Assembly (NCBI GenBank): GCA_027492275.1
Contig: JAPUFC010000055.1
Location: 1-64,000, forward strand
Reading direction: 5' to 3'
Length of the DNA: 64,000 bases
DNA from: Mesorhizobium sp.
GTDB taxonomy: Bacteria > Pseudomonadota > Alphaproteobacteria > Rhizobiales > Rhizobiaceae
The position numbers and the translations under genes were made by a program. Each line of letters opens with the position of its first letter. Position 1 is the stretch's first letter. The notes under the pieces were generated by a model that was not told where the DNA came from, ran no database searches, and saw nothing but the letters and a program-made list of their open reading frames with translations. This document shows, in pieces, positions 1 through 10,400 of the stretch.

Positions 1-305
1 TCCTCGCACAGCGTCTCGGTCGGGCAGACGCGCGCGCACATGCCGCCGAGGATGTTCTGCTCGAAGATGGTCCGGGCCGCGCCCAGCGCATTGCCGGTGC
101 TGACCTCGCGGATGAAGAGCGGGATGTCGATCGCGGTCGGGCAGGCCTGCATGCACGGCGCGTCGTAGCAGAAGTAGCAGCGGTCCGATTCCACCAGCGC
201 CTCGTGACCGTCGAGAGGCGGATGCAGGTCGGAGAAATTGGTCTCGTAGGTGACGGAGGAGAGCCGCCCCGAAGCAATGCCTGGCTGGAACTGGCTTTGA
301 CCCAT
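1..305 (-). CDS. preT: PreT-like NAD(P)-dependent dihydropyrimidine dehydrogenase subunit (5' part only)
   Basis: Only the first ~101 codons are in the window; the gene runs off the left edge. The ATG is at 305 on the minus strand. The visible part is the N-terminal double [4Fe-4S] cluster domain shared by PreT and the glutamate synthase small subunit. Cysteines appear as RCYFCYDAPCMQACP at about residues 43-57 and then MCARVCPTETLC at about 89-100. In the family this domain passes electrons from FAD/NAD(P)H to a partner, which is PreA for pyrimidine reduction. The RCYFCYDAPC form with a short N-terminus resembles PreT more than GltD, but the FAD/NAD half is missing, so a GltD-like role is not excluded. 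The upstream region carries inverted repeats that could be operators. Confidence 0.72.
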   Translation of the reverse strand, partial: MGQSQFQPGIASGRLSSVTYETNFSDLHPPLDGHEALVESDRCYFCYDAPCMQACPTAIDIPLFIREVSTGNALGAARTIFEQNILGGMCARVCPTETLCE

Positions 306-354
306 TCGCGGTCCCCTGTTCTTGCTTTGAACAGAAGCTACCACGTTCCAAATT

Positions 355-370
355 TTTATCAATCGGTCAA
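355..370 (-). promoter_or_regulatory. Imperfect RutR-like operator upstream of preT
   Basis: On the minus strand the sequence reads TTGACCGATTGATAAA, 50 bp upstream of the preT ATG. The E. coli RutR consensus is TTGACCAnnTGGTCAA. The left half matches 6 of 7 positions and the right half 5 of 7. RutR-type TetR regulators control pyrimidine catabolism, which would fit preT. This is a weak match and the link is inference. Confidence 0.25.
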
Positions 371-398
371 ATTTCGGCTAAGCCGATGTTTTGATTAA

Positions 399-425
399 TA
401 AACTTGACTTCCATTGTCAAGTTTA
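399..425. promoter_or_regulatory. Perfect 10-bp inverted repeat, possible operator
   Basis: Arms TAAACTTGAC (399-408) and GTCAAGTTTA (416-425) are perfectly complementary around a 7-nt spacer in the gap between preT and the next gene. A second small palindrome, TCGGCT-A-AGCCGA, lies at 374-386. The right arm read on the minus strand contains a TTGACA-like -35 sequence pointing toward preT. The repeat could be a dimeric repressor site; no regulator gene is nearby in the window. Confidence 0.4.
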
Positions 426-428
426 AAT

Positions 429-464
429 GCTTTCCGGCCGCCGGCGCACCGGCGGCCGGAAAGC
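429..464 (-). terminator. Strong hairpin terminator after the PNPOx-fold gene
   Basis: A perfect 16-bp stem (429-444 with 449-464) closes a CGCA loop, 7 nt after the stop codon of the gene ending at 472. On the minus strand it is followed by ATTTAAAC, a short T-containing tract, so it looks like an intrinsic terminator with a weak U-tract. Confidence 0.7.
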
Positions 465-471
465 GCTATAT

Positions 472-954
472 CTACAGCGCGACCTTGCGGTTCTCGCCGA
501 TATCGTCCGCCGGCTCGCCGGAAAGCTTGGCCTTGACGTACCCGATGGCCTTGCTGACCGGCGCGGACGGGAAGGTCCAGTATTCGCCCAGATCGGGGTC
601 GACGCGCAGCAGCGTCAGATTGGGATCGTCCTTGCCCTTCGGGAACCAGGCCTCGACGGCCTTGCTCCACAGTTCGTCGATCTTCGCGCGGTCGTCGACC
701 GCCGTGCCGCGTCCCGTCACGGCGACATAGGCGCCGCTGGACGCGTAGCCCAGGCTGAGCTTGTTGTTGGCGCGCACGTTCTTCACCACCGATCCGTCCT
801 TCTCGGTGAAGAACCAGATCGCGCCGCCGGCGTCGGCCTTCTGGTTGGCCATCGGCCGCGTGTGCAGCGCGCCGTTCGATTCGACCGTCGTCATCATGGC
901 GATCTCGATGTCGTCGATGATCTCGTAAAGCTTTTCTTTGTCGTTCCTGCTCAT
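472..954 (-). CDS. Pyridoxamine 5'-phosphate oxidase-fold general stress protein
   Basis: A 160-residue protein of the small PNPOx-like split-barrel family (general stress protein 26 type, COG3871). The N-terminus has the family pattern of a helix followed by IAMMTTVESNGALHTRPM (about residues 16-33) and then the strand IWFFTEKDGSVVKNV. Members bind FMN or another flavin, but the substrate is usually unknown. The open frame extends upstream to 1020. I chose ATG 954 because AGGAG precedes it by about 7 nt (CCACAGGAGTTTCGC) and because the protein then starts with the typical MSRNDKEKLYE helix. It is followed by a strong terminator and separated from tamB by about 75 bp, so it is probably transcribed alone. 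Confidence 0.85.
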   Translation of the reverse strand: MSRNDKEKLYEIIDDIEIAMMTTVESNGALHTRPMANQKADAGGAIWFFTEKDGSVVKNVRANNKLSLGYASSGAYVAVTGRGTAVDDRAKIDELWSKAVEAWFPKGKDDPNLTLLRVDPDLGEYWTFPSAPVSKAIGYVKAKLSGEPADDIGENRKVAL

Positions 955-1029
955 GCGAAACTCCTGTGGATCGGTTTCGCACGACAACAGGCGGCGGGTC
1001 GAAGGGTTCCGCGCACGCATGAAAGAGCG

Positions 1030-4000
1030 TCAGTATTCGCGCTCGTAGAAAATGCCGCCCTTGGCCTCGCCGCCGTCGGTCGCCTGGCCGCGCAGCTTTA
1101 CGCCCTTGCCGACATCGAGGTCGATGGTGGCCTTGCCGGAACCGGGCCTGTCGCCCTTCTCGATGCTGAGATAGGTGCGGTCGTTGAGATACTTGCCGGC
1201 GGAAACGGAGGTGCCGCCCTTCTCGTCCGTCTTCAGGTCGAGATCGTCGATGCCGACCGAACTGCGGAGCTTGTCGAGCAGGCTGGAGGAGCCGCCGACG
1301 CCGGCGAACGTCGCCGCCGCGTCGGCGAGCTGCGCGATCTGCAGCGGCGACAGGTTTGACATGGACCGCCCGAAGATCAGCCGCGCCAGCACCTCGTCCT
1401 CCGGCAGGGTCGGCACCGAGGAGAAGGCGAATTTCGGGTTGTTGGCCGGTCCGCTGACGGAGATCGTGACGTCCGCGTCGCCCGCCCGCGAGGTCGCCGC
1501 GAGATCGATATAGGGCACCAGCGAGCCCGAGAAGGTGATCGTGCCGCTGGTGAAATCGAGCCGGCGGCCGAGCACGGCCAGCCGGCCGCGCCTCAAGTCG
1601 AACTGGCCGGTGGCCTGCGGCGACGCCGTCGAGCCGGTAAGCCGAAGGCTTCCGCCGAGCTCGGCATCCAGGCCGCGACCCTGGACGAAGATCTGGTTGT
1701 TGGCGTTCACCGTCACGTCGAGCGTCAGCACGCCGGAACCGCCGGTGGCCTCGCTGGCGGGCTTGAGCGCCTGATCCTGTTCCCTCACCGCCGCCGGCGC
1801 GTTGCGATGCTTGACGTCCAGCGTCGACAGCGACGACGGCAGGCGGTCCGGAATAGCGATGACCGTGCGCGCCAGGTTGATCGTGCCGGACAGCGTCGGC
1901 CCGGACATCAGCGGCCCCTTGAGCGCGAGGTCGCCGCTCATCGTCGCCGTCACCACGCGCCCGTCCGTATAGCGCGCGTCATTGAGACGGACGCTCAGAT
2001 CGGCCGGGAACGCGCCTTCGATGCCGACCGTCCCGCCGGCCGAGATCGACCCGCCGGTGGAAAGCTTGCCGGTGAGCGAGCGGACGGTGGCGACGCCGTT
2101 GCCCAGCGCCACATCGGCCGCGATGTCGTTGATGGCGATGCCGGACCGCGATTCGATGAAGCGCGCGCCAGACGTCCGCACCGAGCCGGAGATCACCGGC
2201 GAGGCGGTGCTGCCCGACACCTGCACGGACACGTCGGCCGCGCCGCTCAGCGCCAGTCCCTGCGCCGCGAGCCGGGCGGTCAGGAAGGAGAACGGCACGC
2301 GGCCCGAGAAATTCAGCGACAGGCCCTGGTTGCGGGTGTCGACGCTGCCGCCGCCGCGCAGCGTCGTGCCCAACCCGTCGCCGATCGTCGCGTTGAAATT
2401 GAGCCGCCCGCCGGCGAACTCGCCGGTCGAGCCGACATTGATCGCCCCGAAGCCCGCGCCGCGCGTCTGCGAGGTCTGCGCCCCGGCCACCTGCACGTCG
2501 TAGCGGATGGACGGGTTCGCCGCCGCGCCGGTCACCTTGACCGTGCCGCTGGCCGTGCCCGCCGCGTCGAGGCCGGGCGCGAAATTGTTGGCCAGGGAGA
2601 CGGGCACGCGCGCCAGCGCCACGTCGAGATTGAGCGTGCTGCCGGCCGTGCCGTTGACCGTCACCGAGCCGCCGCCGACATCCAGCGCGACGTTGCGCAG
2701 CGCCGCCGCGCCGTTGACGATCTCGACGGTTGAGGCGCGAGCGATGCGCGCGACGACGCCCTGCACCGTCGCCTGCCCCGAGGCAAGCTCGATGATCGTG
2801 CGGCCGTTGTCGAGCCTCACGCGACCCGCCGCCCGCGCGGGAATGTTGGCCACCGTCGCGCCGCCGTCGAAGCCCGTCCACGGCCCGTCCTGCCGCAGCC
2901 GCACGTCGACGCCGCTGACCACGGTCGTGCCGGAAACCACTTCCGCCGCCTTGACCGTCCCGGTCACCGCCGGCTGCGACAGATAGTCGGTGATGCCCGC
3001 GGCGATTGCGACGTTCTTGGCGGACAGGTCGCCGCGCCGGATGCCGGCGGTGCGCGCGTCGAGCTTCAGTGCCGGCGCGCCCTGGTTGGTGAAGCTGATC
3101 GTGCCGTTGAGGTCGCCCTCGGCGGTTTCAAGCGCCAGCGCGGCCAGCGCGCCGACCTGCGGCAACTGGAAATTGATGGTGCCCACCGGCACGAAATTCT
3201 CGTCGAGCAGCAGGTCGCCGGCGATGCGGTTCTGGCCGAGCGAAACGGTCAGCCCCTTGATCTCGCGCCGGCCCTGCACCGTGGCCAGCCGCGCGCTGCC
3301 GTTGAGCGTCTCGCCGGCGACGGTGCCGGAAAGCTTCACGTCGGCCGCCGGATTGGCGGGATCGACCTTGCCGCTGGCGTCGAGCTTCAGGCCGGTGATC
3401 TCGCGCCCTGCCGCCACGATGCGGTCGCTGTTGACGGTGAGCGAGACATCGGGCGTGGACAGCGGCCCCTTGGCGCTGGCGCTCAGCGAAACCGCGCCGG
3501 AAGCGCCCTGCGCCAAAGGCGCGATATCGGCCAGCGTGCCGGTCAGCAGCGCGTCGATCTCGCCGTTCCGCGTGCGGATCGTGCCGGTGGCCTGCAAGGG
3601 CCCGGAGCGCAGCGTGAAGGGATCGGCGGAAACCAGGCCCTCATGGTCGCGGCGGATCGTGCCGTCCAGCGCCACGCGCTCGCCGAGCACCGGCCGCGCG
3701 GCAGCCGGCAGCGCGGCGGACGCCGCGTCGGCGTCGAGATTGATCTCGATCGAGCCATCGACCAGCGACACGCGGCCCGAGGCGTTTCCGGTCAGCGCGT
3801 CGCTGCGGATCGTCGCCTTGGCGACGTCGAGCGCCTCCGTCGACAGCGTGCCTTCCAGGCCGGCGCGGATCTGGCCGGCGACCAGCGGCGCGATGGTAGG
3901 GTTGTCGATGATCAGCGTCGCCGCCGTCACCTGCCCCGCGACCGGCCCGGTGCGGGCGGTGAGGTTGAAGCCGTCGGAATGCAGCGCGAAATCGACCTGC

Positions 4001-5202
4001 CGCAGCTCCACGTCGTTGGTCTTGAGGCTGGAGAGCGCCGCCGCGATGTCGAGGTTCGGCTCGCTGCCGTCGCCGAGCGCGCGGATGCTCGCCGAGCGGA
4101 CCACGAGGTCGATCGGCGCTTCCTCCGTGCCGAAGGAAAGCGGCGCGCCCTCGCCCGCCGCCGTCACCTCCAGCGCGAAATCGCTGGCGCTGGATGGGTC
4201 GAGCGTGCCGCTGGCGGTCGCCCGAACCGCCGCGCTTTCGAGCGAGGCGCGCTCGATCGTCAGGCCCCGTGCGCCAGTGTCGGCATGGCTGATGATGGTG
4301 CCGGCAACGTCGAAGCTGGAATCGCCGGCCAGCAGCGAGCGGAACTTTTCGGGCAGGAAGCGCTCGAACGCGCCGCTGCCCTTCGCCTCGATGAAGGAGC
4401 CGCGATCCGTGAAGCGATGCAGCCCTTCCACCTGCGCCAGCGGCGCGCCGTCCACGGTGAAGGTCCCGCTTCCGCTCCAGTCCGCCGCCGGGCCGCTGCC
4501 GGCCACCGCGATCTCCACGGCGGGTTCGCCCGGAAGCCCGAGCAGGTTGGCGATGATGCCGCCCTTCGGTTCCGAGCCGCGCACGTCGATGTCGATGCGG
4601 TTCTCGCCCGGCGCGAAGTCGATCGTCGCCTTGACGTCGCCCGCGCGACCGTCGGTGCGGGTGACGGTCAAATCGGACTGGACCTGCATGGGATCGGCAT
4701 CGACGACCAGCGAGCCGGCCGCCCCCACGCTGGCGACGCCGCCGGCGAGCTGCGGCCCGAGCGCGACGTCCGGGAAATCCAACCCGCGCACATTGATGGA
4801 GACGGGCAGCGAGAAGCTTCCCTGCTGCGCCTCCGGCACCGGCTCGGCCTTCGGCGCGCGCGCCACCTCGACGCGGTCGGCATGGACGCGCTCGGCATCG
4901 AAGCGGTAGGACAGCAGCTTTGCCGGCGACCAGTCCACGGCGACGCCGCGCGCCACCAGCCACGGCCCGTCGCGGTCGGAAACCACCACGCTGCCGATCC
5001 TGAGATTGCCGGACCAGATGCCGGCCAGACCTTCGATCTTGACCGTGCGCCCCGGCCCGGAGGCCAGACCCGAAACGATGCCCGCAAGGTTGTCGCGGCC
5101 CGTCTGCGTCAGCGTCAGCACCGCCAGCGCGCCGGCCGAGAAGGCGATCACGACGGCGACGAGAATCAGGAGGATGCGCAGGATGCGCCGCACAAGCTTC
5201 AT
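1030..5202 (-). CDS. tamB: Translocation and assembly module subunit TamB
   Basis: A 1390-residue inner-membrane-anchored periplasmic protein. One N-terminal membrane segment (about residues 8-32) is followed by a very long stretch of beta-rich, Gly/Ala/Thr/Ser-rich AsmA-like repeats. The C-terminal TamB (DUF490) domain occupies roughly the last 350 residues and ends in the characteristic GGIFYEREY. TamB-type proteins form a hydrophobic groove spanning the periplasm and work with TamA in outer-membrane protein insertion and probably phospholipid transport. The ATG overlaps the tamA stop codon by one base (TGATG), so the two are translationally coupled. The length fits alphaproteobacterial TamB. 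Confidence 0.95.
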   Translation of the reverse strand: MKLVRRILRILLILVAVVIAFSAGALAVLTLTQTGRDNLAGIVSGLASGPGRTVKIEGLAGIWSGNLRIGSVVVSDRDGPWLVARGVAVDWSPAKLLSYRFDAERVHADRVEVARAPKAEPVPEAQQGSFSLPVSINVRGLDFPDVALGPQLAGGVASVGAAGSLVVDADPMQVQSDLTVTRTDGRAGDVKATIDFAPGENRIDIDVRGSEPKGGIIANLLGLPGEPAVEIAVAGSGPAADWSGSGTFTVDGAPLAQVEGLHRFTDRGSFIEAKGSGAFERFLPEKFRSLLAGDSSFDVAGTIISHADTGARGLTIERASLESAAVRATASGTLDPSSASDFALEVTAAGEGAPLSFGTEEAPIDLVVRSASIRALGDGSEPNLDIAAALSSLKTNDVELRQVDFALHSDGFNLTARTGPVAGQVTAATLIIDNPTIAPLVAGQIRAGLEGTLSTEALDVAKATIRSDALTGNASGRVSLVDGSIEINLDADAASAALPAAARPVLGERVALDGTIRRDHEGLVSADPFTLRSGPLQATGTIRTRNGEIDALLTGTLADIAPLAQGASGAVSLSASAKGPLSTPDVSLTVNSDRIVAAGREITGLKLDASGKVDPANPAADVKLSGTVAGETLNGSARLATVQGRREIKGLTVSLGQNRIAGDLLLDENFVPVGTINFQLPQVGALAALALETAEGDLNGTISFTNQGAPALKLDARTAGIRRGDLSAKNVAIAAGITDYLSQPAVTGTVKAAEVVSGTTVVSGVDVRLRQDGPWTGFDGGATVANIPARAAGRVRLDNGRTIIELASGQATVQGVVARIARASTVEIVNGAAALRNVALDVGGGSVTVNGTAGSTLNLDVALARVPVSLANNFAPGLDAAGTASGTVKVTGAAANPSIRYDVQVAGAQTSQTRGAGFGAINVGSTGEFAGGRLNFNATIGDGLGTTLRGGGSVDTRNQGLSLNFSGRVPFSFLTARLAAQGLALSGAADVSVQVSGSTASPVISGSVRTSGARFIESRSGIAINDIAADVALGNGVATVRSLTGKLSTGGSISAGGTVGIEGAFPADLSVRLNDARYTDGRVVTATMSGDLALKGPLMSGPTLSGTINLARTVIAIPDRLPSSLSTLDVKHRNAPAAVREQDQALKPASEATGGSGVLTLDVTVNANNQIFVQGRGLDAELGGSLRLTGSTASPQATGQFDLRRGRLAVLGRRLDFTSGTITFSGSLVPYIDLAATSRAGDADVTISVSGPANNPKFAFSSVPTLPEDEVLARLIFGRSMSNLSPLQIAQLADAAATFAGVGGSSSLLDKLRSSVGIDDLDLKTDEKGGTSVSAGKYLNDRTYLSIEKGDRPGSGKATIDLDVGKGVKLRGQATDGGEAKGGIFYEREY

Positions 5203-7130
5203 CAGAAGGCCTGTCCGACGCCGGCATAGATGCCGAAGCTCGGATCGCCGGGACCCGGATTGAGCGGGATCGCCGCGTCGACCCGCAGCGGACCGAACGG
5301 CGTCAGGTAGCGGATGCCGACGCCCGCGCCGGCCTTGAAGCCGGACAGGTCGGGGAACGCGCCTTCCGACACGCTGCCGGCGTCGATGAAGGGAACGACG
5401 CCGAAGGTGTCGTTGATGGCGATGCGCATCTCCAGCGAGGTCTCGGCGAAGGAGCGGCCGCCGGTCGGGTTGCCGTTGATGTCTTTCGGCCCGATGCCCT
5501 GATAGGCGTAGCCGCGTACCGAGCCGCCGCCGCCCGAATAGAAACGTCGGTCGGCCGGGATGTTCTCCAGCGAGGCGCCGACGATGGAGCCGGCGACCAC
5601 CCGCCCCGCCAGCACGAAGCGCTGCGCCTCGTCGATGGCGCGGTAGGCCGAGAGCTCGCCGCGCGTCTTCAGGAACACCGCGCCGTTCAGCGTGTCGTAG
5701 CTGGGCTCGGCGAAGGCGACCGCCCGGAAGCCGCGCTTCGGATCGAGCCGGTTGTCGCGGTTGTCGAACTCGTATTGCAGCGGCGTCGACACGATGAGAT
5801 GCCGCTTGGTGCCGAACGTGTCGGTGATCTTGGAATAGTCGACTGCGACCGACGCCGCGACCGTCTGCGTCTTGGTCAGCTTGTAGGACACGCCGGCATC
5901 GGCCTTGACCGAAAAGCGATCATAGGCGTCGGGATGCTCGTTGACGCCGCGCAGATTGGCGAAGAACTTCGAATCCGGGCCGATCACGCCGGGCTTCTCG
6001 AACAGGATCGCGGCGTTGTAGTTCATGTCGCCGAAGCCCTTGGCCTCGCCGATGCGCCCCACGGAACCCTCGATGCGCAGCTTCTCGGCCCGGCCGAAGA
6101 GGTTGCGATGGCCCCAATAGCCTTCCAGCCCGAGACCTTCCGTGTTGGAGAAGGTCGCGCCGAGGCCGTAAAAGCGCATCTTGCGCTCGCTCACCTCGAT
6201 GCCGATCGGCAGATTGCCCTCGCCGTCGAGGTCCGGACCCTCGCGATAGGTCACGCTGGAGAACACGCCGAGGTCGAGCAGCCTTTCGCGCGACTGGTCG
6301 ATCTCCTCCGGCGAATATTGTTTGCCGCGCTCCAGCCCCGCCATGTAGGCGGTGAATTCGTTGTCGACGAGTTCGGTCCCGCTGACGGTCGTCGGCCCGT
6401 AGGCGGCGACCGGCCCGGCGGCCACGGTCAGCGTCACGTCGAGCGTGCTGGTCGCATGGTCGGCCACGACGTCGCGGCCCGTCACCTTGGCCAGCGGCCT
6501 GCCCTCTTCCTTGAGGCGGCGCACGATCGCCGCCTCCGCCCGCAGGATCGCGTCGGACCCGGCGTTGCCGCCCGGCACCAGCCCGAATTCCGCCGGGGCG
6601 AGGCCCGCAGCGTCTCCCGCCAGCGCGATGTCGCCCAGCGTGAAAACGTTGCCGGGCGTGACGCGGATCGTCACCGGCACCGGCCCGTTGCGGTCGAACT
6701 CCGCGTCCGGCGGCAGATCGTCCAGCGCTCGGCCGGCGATCTCGATGACGACGACGCCGTCGTAGCGGGCATTGGCGTAGAGCGCGGCGACGAGCTGCTC
6801 GCGGTCGCCCCGCGCCTTGGCCAGAAGCCCCAGCGAGCCGGAAACCGGACGCTCGGCGTCCTGCACCAGCGCCGAGGCCTTCTCCAGGCGGTCCTTCAGG
6901 TCGTCGTCCTCGACCGACAGCTCCAGCGTCGCCGAATAGGCCAGCGGGTCGGCGATGTCCTCGTCGCCCTCGTCCGGCTCGAAGAACTTGAAGCCGAAGA
7001 TCTCGAAGGCGTCGGCGCGCGGCATCGTCGCCAGCGCCGTCGTGGAGACGAGCAGCACCGAAAACGCGAGCCGCAGGAGCTGCGCGCGCCGATAAGCCTT
7101 GCCTGTTATATGCGGCCTCGTTTCCGCCAT
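5202..7130 (-). CDS. tamA: Autotransporter assembly outer-membrane protein TamA
   Basis: About 642 residues from the ATG at 7130. The frame is open to 7196, but the downstream Met gives a proper signal peptide (RRAQLLRLAFSVLLVSTTA, then cleavage near ADA). After it come POTRA-like repeats (about residues 65-310, for example VPVTIRVTPGNVFTLGDIAL) and a C-terminal Omp85 16-strand barrel. The barrel shows the VRGY-type motif (GGGGSVRGYAYQGIGP) and ends in an aromatic residue (GVGQAF), as expected for BAM-dependent insertion. It inserts outer-membrane proteins with TamB, whose gene follows with a 1-nt overlap. It is divergent from the alpha-2-macroglobulin gene across about 280 bp in which I see no clear motif. 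Confidence 0.93.
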   Translation of the reverse strand: MAETRPHITGKAYRRAQLLRLAFSVLLVSTTALATMPRADAFEIFGFKFFEPDEGDEDIADPLAYSATLELSVEDDDLKDRLEKASALVQDAERPVSGSLGLLAKARGDREQLVAALYANARYDGVVVIEIAGRALDDLPPDAEFDRNGPVPVTIRVTPGNVFTLGDIALAGDAAGLAPAEFGLVPGGNAGSDAILRAEAAIVRRLKEEGRPLAKVTGRDVVADHATSTLDVTLTVAAGPVAAYGPTTVSGTELVDNEFTAYMAGLERGKQYSPEEIDQSRERLLDLGVFSSVTYREGPDLDGEGNLPIGIEVSERKMRFYGLGATFSNTEGLGLEGYWGHRNLFGRAEKLRIEGSVGRIGEAKGFGDMNYNAAILFEKPGVIGPDSKFFANLRGVNEHPDAYDRFSVKADAGVSYKLTKTQTVAASVAVDYSKITDTFGTKRHLIVSTPLQYEFDNRDNRLDPKRGFRAVAFAEPSYDTLNGAVFLKTRGELSAYRAIDEAQRFVLAGRVVAGSIVGASLENIPADRRFYSGGGGSVRGYAYQGIGPKDINGNPTGGRSFAETSLEMRIAINDTFGVVPFIDAGSVSEGAFPDLSGFKAGAGVGIRYLTPFGPLRVDAAIPLNPGPGDPSFGIYAGVGQAF

Positions 7131-7411
7131 ACGAGGCAAACTAGCGCCCAAACCTAAAATTGGAATGAACTTTTGAAGCGCTCGTAAAGGGGCCACAATC
7201 GATGTGTGTTAAATCGGCGGGCTTGGGCTTCGGGAATCGAACGATCTTCGAAAGCCGCTTCTTCGCCGACACTGTCCGGTTGCAAAAAACACGCATAAGG
7301 ATAGCAGCGGTAGACCAGACCGGGGCAGGCGGTCAATCCTGCCCGGGCGGCGTTCGAGGGCTGGGAGAGCCCCCGCCGCGCCGAGGGCAACGCGATTTGA
7401 GGGCTTTTGCG

Positions 7412-10400
7412 ATGCGCGTCTTGACCGTTTTTCCGCTTCTGGCGTTTCTTCTCGCGGGGCTGGCCGCACCGGCTGCGGCCCAGCAGCCGGCCTCTTCGCC
7501 GGCGGCGGAGATGCAACCGACGGCTGCACAGCGCGCGCCCCGGCAGGTCGTGACCACCAACGACCAGGATTATTTCGGCTTCGACCTGCGCTCCGAGCAG
7601 AACGTCACGCTCGACCAGTGCAAGACGAGCTGCCTCGCCGACCAGTCCTGCCGCGCCTTCACCTACAACACCAAGGCGAAGTGGTGCTTCATGAAGTCCG
7701 ACTTCGCGCAGCTCAAGCCCTTCCGGGGCGCGGTCGCGGGCAAGGTCGTGCCGGTCAACGGCGATCCCGACATCGGCGCGCCGGCCGAGCTGTCCTTCTT
7801 CCCCGCCTGGATGAAGGACGAGGCCCGCGCCTTCAAAACCGGCATCGCCGATCCGGCCGCGCAGCCGTCGGACAGCGGCCTGGTGGGACTGACCCAGGAC
7901 GGCGAATTGCAGATGCGCACCGGCAATCCGCGCGGCGCGATGCAGAATTTCACCGCCGCGCTGCGTATCGCGCCGGAGGACGGCTCGCTGTGGCAGAAGC
8001 TCGCCCGCGCCGTGCTGGCGATCAAGCCGGCCAACGGCACGGAAGCCGCGCAGTTCCAGCGCGACGCCACCTCCGCCGCCCAGAACGCCTATCTCGTCTC
8101 CCGCACCGCGCCCGCCCGCGCCGACGCGCTGGCCGCGCTGGCCGCCGGCCTCGATAGGCGCGAACTGTTCCGCCCGGCGCTCAAGGCCTATGAGGCGAGC
8201 CTCGCGCTGGTCAATTCGGCCAGCGTCCGCTCCGACTACGAGGACCTGAAGGCGCGCAAGGGTTTCCGCATCATCGAGCATACGGTCGAGGCCGATTCGG
8301 CTTCGCCGCGCATCTGCGCGCAGTTCTCCGAGGACCTGGTCAAGGCCGGTGTCGACTACGCGCCCTTCGTGACCGTCGACGAGGCCGCGCCCCGCAGCGT
8401 CGAAGCATCCGGCCGTCAAGTCTGCGTCGGCGGGCTGGAGCACGGCAAGAGCTACCGCGTCACCTTCCGTCCCGGCCTGCCGGCGGCGATCGGCGAGACC
8501 CTCGCCTCGCCTGTGGTGCTGTCGATCTATGTGCAGGATCGCGGCGCGTCCGCCCGCTTCACCGGCGAGAGCTTCGTCCTGCCGGCCCATGCGCGGCGCG
8601 GCATCCCGGTCGTCACCGTCAACATGGACGTCGCCGACATGAAGCTCTACCGGGTCGGCGACCGCTCGCTGGCCCGCCTGCTTTCCGGCTACAATTTCCT
8701 GCGCCAGCTCGACAGCTACGACATCAGCACCATCGCCGACGACATGGGCTCGCCCGTGTGGGAAGGCGAGATGGCGATAAGCAGCGAGCTGAACAAGGAG
8801 ATCACCACCTCCTTCCCGGTGGACGAAGCCCTGCCCGACCGCAAGCCCGGCGTCTACGTGCTCACCGCGCAGCCGAAGGACGACCGCAGCGAAAGCTGGG
8901 ATTCGCGTGCCACGCAATGGTTCGTCGTCTCCGATATCGGCCTGTCGACCTACACCGGGCAGGACGGACTGAACGTCTTCGCCCGCTCGCTGGGTTCGGC
9001 CAAGCCGATCGCAGGGGCTGACCTGACGCTGCTGGCCAAGAACAACGAGGTGCTCGGCACCGCCACGACCGATGCGAACGGCCGCGCCACCTTCAATCCG
9101 GGCCTGACGCGCGGCGAGGCCGGCATGGTGCCGGCCGTGCTGATGGCGGCGCAGGGCCAGTCCGACTTCGTCTTCCTCGACATGACCCGCGCCGGCTTCG
9201 ACCTCTCGGATCGCGGCGTCGCCGGCCGCGCCACGCCGGGCGAGCTCGACATCTACGCCTGGACCGAGCGCGGCATATACCGCGCCGGCGAGACGGTGCA
9301 TGTCGCCGCCCTCGCCCGCGACGGCTCCGCCGACGCGGTGGAGAACCTGCCGCTCACCTTCATCTTCTCGCGCCCCGACGGCGTCGAGGACCGGCGGATG
9401 GTCTCGGAAGGCCGCGCCATGGGCGGCCACGCGGTCGATCTCGGCCTCGCGCCGAGCGCCATGCGCGGCACCTGGTCGGTCGCCATCCACACCGATCCCA
9501 GGCAGCCGGCCCTTTCGACGCAGAACTTCCTCGTCGAGGATTTCGTGCCGGACCGCATCGAGTTCGACATAAAGGCCGACAAGACCGAGATCGCGGCCGG
9601 CGAACCCGCCGAGGTGACTGTCGACGGCCGCTTCCTCTACGGCGCGCCCGCCGCCGGTCTGGAGCTGGAGGGCGAAGTCACCGTCTCGACCAAGCGCCAG
9701 TGGGACCGCTTCGCCGGCTACTGGTTCGGCCTCGCCGACGAGGAGCAGGGCGACGCCCAGCGCATCCCGCTGGAGAACCTGCCTCTGGTCGGGGAGGACG
9801 GGAAAGCCACCTTCCCCGTCCGCGTCGACCGGCTCCCCTCCACGACGCGCCTGCTCAACGCCGGGGTGACGGTTCGCATGCGCGAATCCGGCGGGCGCGC
9901 CGTCGAGCGCGCGCTGGACATCGGCATCAGGCCGCAGGGTCCCGCAATCGGCATCCGCCCCGATTTCTCGGGTGGCGCGGTGCCGCAGGGCGGCACGGCG
10001 AAATTCAGCCTGATCGCCGCCGACGCGGCCGGGAACCGGACCGCCATGCCGGGCGCGCTGTGGACGCTGGTCAAGGTCGAGCGCAACTATCAATGGTACC
10101 GCTCCGGCAATTCCTGGAACTACGAGCCGGTGACCACCACCCGCTCGATCGCCTCCGGCAAGGTGGATATCGCCGCCGATGGCGAGATCGGCCTGACGCA
10201 GGCGGTCGACTGGGGCCGCTACCGGCTTCAGGTCGAGACCTCCGACCCGGCCGGCCCGGCCACGAGCTACGAGTTCGACGCCGGCTGGTACGTCGCGGCC
10301 ACCTCGACCGAGACGCCCGACGGGCTGGAGATCGCGCTGGACAAGGATCAGTACGCCGCCGGCGAGGTGGCGAAGCTGAAAGTGTCGCCGCGCTTCGCCG

